A DNA stretch of 6,382 bases from Dehalococcoidia bacterium UBA1141 (GTDB taxonomy: Bacteria > Chloroflexota > Dehalococcoidia > Lucifugimonadales > UBA3495): assembly GCA_002311385.1 (NCBI GenBank), contig DCAE01000060.1, positions 6,458 through 12,839 of the forward strand, read 5' to 3'. The notes beneath the pieces are model-generated. The model was given only the letters and a program-made list of their open reading frames with translations, was not told where the DNA came from and did no database searches. Of the stretch, positions 4,758 to 6,382 are shown piece by piece. The stretch's first letter is position 1; each line of letters begins with the position of its first letter. The translations under genes and the position numbers were made by a program.

Positions 4758-6086
4758 CTAGTCTTCTTGCCTCAAATGGTCCCTTTGGGTCACGCCGGTA
4801 TACTCGGTGCGGAAACGGCCGCGCCTTTGAAGTTCCGGCACCACCAAGTCAACGAACTCCTCGATGGCTCCGGGGCAGTAGATTGGTGAGAGCATGAACC
4901 CATCTCCTCCAACCCGGTCAAAGAACGCCTCGAGTTGATCGGCGACGCTGCTGGCGGTACCAACGAACTGGGGAAGACCCACGCTCTGGCCGTGACGCTG
5001 GGCGACCTCGCTAACCGTCATGGATTCACCGTTCTCTTTTCGGTAAACCCGCCGGGCCCGTTGAAGTTCCGGCTCTGTTTTGCTCATCATCTCGTCGTCC
5101 GGAGATAGAGCGGAGAGGTCGAAATTGAGGTGGCCCGATAGCAATGCCATGCCGCCATCTACGGTCACCAGACTGTTATGTTCCTCTTGTTTTTCCAGGG
5201 CTTCAGCTTCGCTTTCTCCGATGATTGGCTGGACTCCGAAGAGGATTGCGCAGTGGTCCGGATTGCGCCCTAGGGCGCTCACACGGTTCTTGACGTCAGC
5301 GTAGTAACTGGCTGCGTCCTCGGCCCTAGGGTGGATAGCAAAAACAGCATCTGCATACTTGGCGGCCAGTTCTATACCCTTGGGCGAGGTCCCCGCTTGA
5401 ATCAATGCGGGACCGTTTTGAGGCGAACGGACTACGTTCAATGGACCCCGGGACTTGTAGAATCGGCCTTCAAATTCGATCCGCCGCACCTTGGAAGCAT
5501 CGACGAAAATAGCGTTCTGACGGTCCATGACAACGGCGTCTTCATCCCAGCTATTCCATAATTGCTGGCACACTTCGATGAACTCGTGCGCCTTTTCGTA
5601 CCTCAGCTCTCCTGGATCTAGCTTATCTTGGCCGTAGTTGGCGGCTTGGTTCTGATTGAGCGAGGTGACGATGTTCCAGGCCGCCCGGCCACCGGTCAGG
5701 TGATCCAGAGTGGCCCACATACGGGCTGCGTAGTACGGGTGTTGGTAGCTGGTGGAAAAGGTCGCTCCCAGACCGACGTGGCTGGTCACGGCGGCAATCA
5801 TCGAGAGCAGGGGGATGGGGTCGTGTTCGGGGGCTTGGGTGGCGTACCTCAGAGCAGGTTCGATGGAACCCCTAAAGGTGTCGGAGATGAAATTGAGGTC
5901 TGCGAAGAACACCATGTCGAACAGCCCTCTCTCGCATACCCGAGCAATATGCTGATACAGTTCTGGCCTACGCCAACTGTCATCTGCCCAATCTGTCCGG
6001 GGGTGACGCCACATAGCAATGCTGTGATATGTGGGCCCGTGGACGAGAAACTGGGCTAGGTGAATCTTCCTCTTGCTAGCGGTCAT
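4758..6086 (-). CDS. NtaA/DmoA-family FMN-dependent monooxygenase
   Basis: This 442-residue protein is of the bacterial luciferase-like superfamily, in the NtaA/SnaA/DszA/DmoA branch, whose members use reduced FMN from a separate reductase to oxidise compounds such as nitrilotriacetate, dibenzothiophene sulfone or dimethyl sulfide. The N-terminal strand KIHLAQFL and AMWRHPRT (24-31) are typical, as are FDMVFFAD (56-63), HPYYAARMWATLDHLTGGR (116-134) leading to AAWNIVTS (135-142), and AGTSPKG (231-237), which is part of the flavin phosphate site. The C-terminal region (about 370-425) includes FVGTASSVADQL and GGDGFMLSP. The length is normal for the family. The start ATG preserves the family N-terminus, although the ribosome site is poor (AGGGA 13 nt away). 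No flavin reductase gene adjoins it, and the substrate cannot be inferred. Many paralogues of this family are known in SAR202 genomes, where roles in degrading recalcitrant organic matter have been proposed. Confidence 0.93.
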   Translation of the reverse strand: MTASKRKIHLAQFLVHGPTYHSIAMWRHPRTDWADDSWRRPELYQHIARVCERGLFDMVFFADLNFISDTFRGSIEPALRYATQAPEHDPIPLLSMIAAVTSHVGLGATFSTSYQHPYYAARMWATLDHLTGGRAAWNIVTSLNQNQAANYGQDKLDPGELRYEKAHEFIEVCQQLWNSWDEDAVVMDRQNAIFVDASKVRRIEFEGRFYKSRGPLNVVRSPQNGPALIQAGTSPKGIELAAKYADAVFAIHPRAEDAASYYADVKNRVSALGRNPDHCAILFGVQPIIGESEAEALEKQEEHNSLVTVDGGMALLSGHLNFDLSALSPDDEMMSKTEPELQRARRVYRKENGESMTVSEVAQRHGQSVGLPQFVGTASSVADQLEAFFDRVGGDGFMLSPIYCPGAIEEFVDLVVPELQRRGRFRTEYTGVTQRDHLRQED

Positions 6087-6100
6087 TTGGACACTGGTTT

Positions 6101-6148
6101 CCCTTAGTTTTGCCTTCCCTTGGTTTTGAATTCCTGTGGTTTTGAATC
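6101..6148 (-). repeat. Three 16-bp tandem repeats in the monooxygenase leader
   Basis: On the plus strand the units are CCCTTAGTTTTGCCTT (6101-6116), CCCTTGGTTTTGAATT (6117-6132) and CCTGTGGTTTTGAATC (6133-6148). Adjacent units match at 13 of 16 positions and the period is exact. Read in the gene's direction the shared core is CAAAAC(C/T)A. The array starts 14 nt upstream of the monooxygenase ATG and lies downstream of the candidate promoter, so it would be in the 5' untranslated RNA. Confidence 0.6.
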
Positions 6149-6186
6149 CCCGGGAAAAGGGGCGTCAACTTACTTGCTTCCGCAAT

Positions 6187-6214
6187 ATTACAATCATTTG
6201 AAAGACTTTGTTAG
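6187..6214 (-). promoter_or_regulatory. Candidate promoter of the monooxygenase gene
   Basis: On the minus strand CTAACA (6214-6209, 4 of 6 to TTGACA) is followed after 16 nt by TGTAAT (6192-6187, 5 of 6 to TATAAT). Transcription would start near 6180, giving a leader of about 94 nt that contains the three 16-bp repeats. The match is moderate and there is no independent support. Confidence 0.35.
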
Positions 6215-6287
6215 TTGGGCGAGACCCAGCCATGTGGGAGTAAGTCCAGTGGGTGGGTGAATCCAACCAAAATATAGGCACAGAAAA

Positions 6288-6315
6288 GGCCTCCTGAATC
6301 GTCAGGAGGCCCTTT
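6288..6315 (-). terminator. Terminator-like hairpin, probably for a gene beyond the right edge
   Basis: GGCCTCCTGA (6288-6297) pairs perfectly with 6302-6311 around a 4-nt loop. On the minus strand it ends in TTTT (6287-6284); on the plus strand it is followed by CTTTCTTT. No plus-strand gene precedes it in the window, so it most likely ends a minus-strand gene entering from the right. Two frames there reach stops before it (for example TAG at 6354-6352), but too little is visible to call a coding region. Confidence 0.7.
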
Positions 6316-6382
6316 CTTTAAGTTTAAGATTTCTCTAAATAGCCTAGAAAACTAATTTTCCGCAGTGGGCTCACTCTTAATC

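Noticed and set aside
5628..6059. 143-codon plus-strand open frame opposite the monooxygenase N-terminal half
   Set aside because: It is antisense to conserved family motifs (FDMVFFAD, TGGRAAWN) and its composition is not protein-like; it is a shadow frame.
6316..6382. 3' end of a minus-strand gene entering from the right edge
   Set aside because: Two minus frames stay open to a stop before the hairpin, but only about 10 to 19 codons are visible, too few to choose a frame or product.

Overview
The window reads as chromosomal DNA of a free-living bacterium. It best fits a marine Chloroflexota lineage of the SAR202/Dehalococcoidia type. That placement is an inference from gene content: an NtaA/DmoA-type FMN monooxygenase (a class known to be expanded in SAR202), a lipoprotein cytochrome with a long Pro/Ala/Thr/Glu linker after a Cys-Gly-Gly-Asp-Asp N-terminus, and an archaellin-type protein, a family otherwise archaeal but reported in some Chloroflexota. 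No phage, transposon, integrase or CRISPR signal was seen.

Layout. A fold-type II PLP-dependent threonine/serine dehydratase-like enzyme (25-1023, +) converges on an AIR-synthase/HypE-like ATP-binding protein (1149-2195, -); a 125-nt spacer full of repeats separates them. A roughly 300-nt divergent spacer (2196-2494) carries two candidate promoters and three 15-bp imperfect direct repeats. It leads to a class I cytochrome c lipoprotein (2495-3028, +) with a clear TTG start and a strong intrinsic terminator. A solitary tRNA-Glu(CTC) with encoded CCA (3264-3340, +) follows, with its own candidate promoter and terminator. A 389-nt gene-free stretch (3388-3776) holds several inverted repeats and ends in a hairpin that would cover the ribosome binding site of the archaellin-like gene (3777-4391, +). 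After a terminator come a 76-codon hypothetical ORF (4523-4753, +) and, converging on it with only 4 nt between stops, the FMN-dependent monooxygenase (4758-6086, -). The leader of the monooxygenase contains three 16-bp tandem repeats. A terminator-like hairpin at 6288-6311 probably belongs to a minus-strand gene beyond the right edge.

How the genes relate. No multi-gene operon is evident: every gene is single, and most have their own regulatory DNA. The genes do not form an obvious pathway. The most unusual items are the orphan archaellin-like gene with its possible translational switch, and the short tandem repeat arrays placed directly in front of two of the genes.
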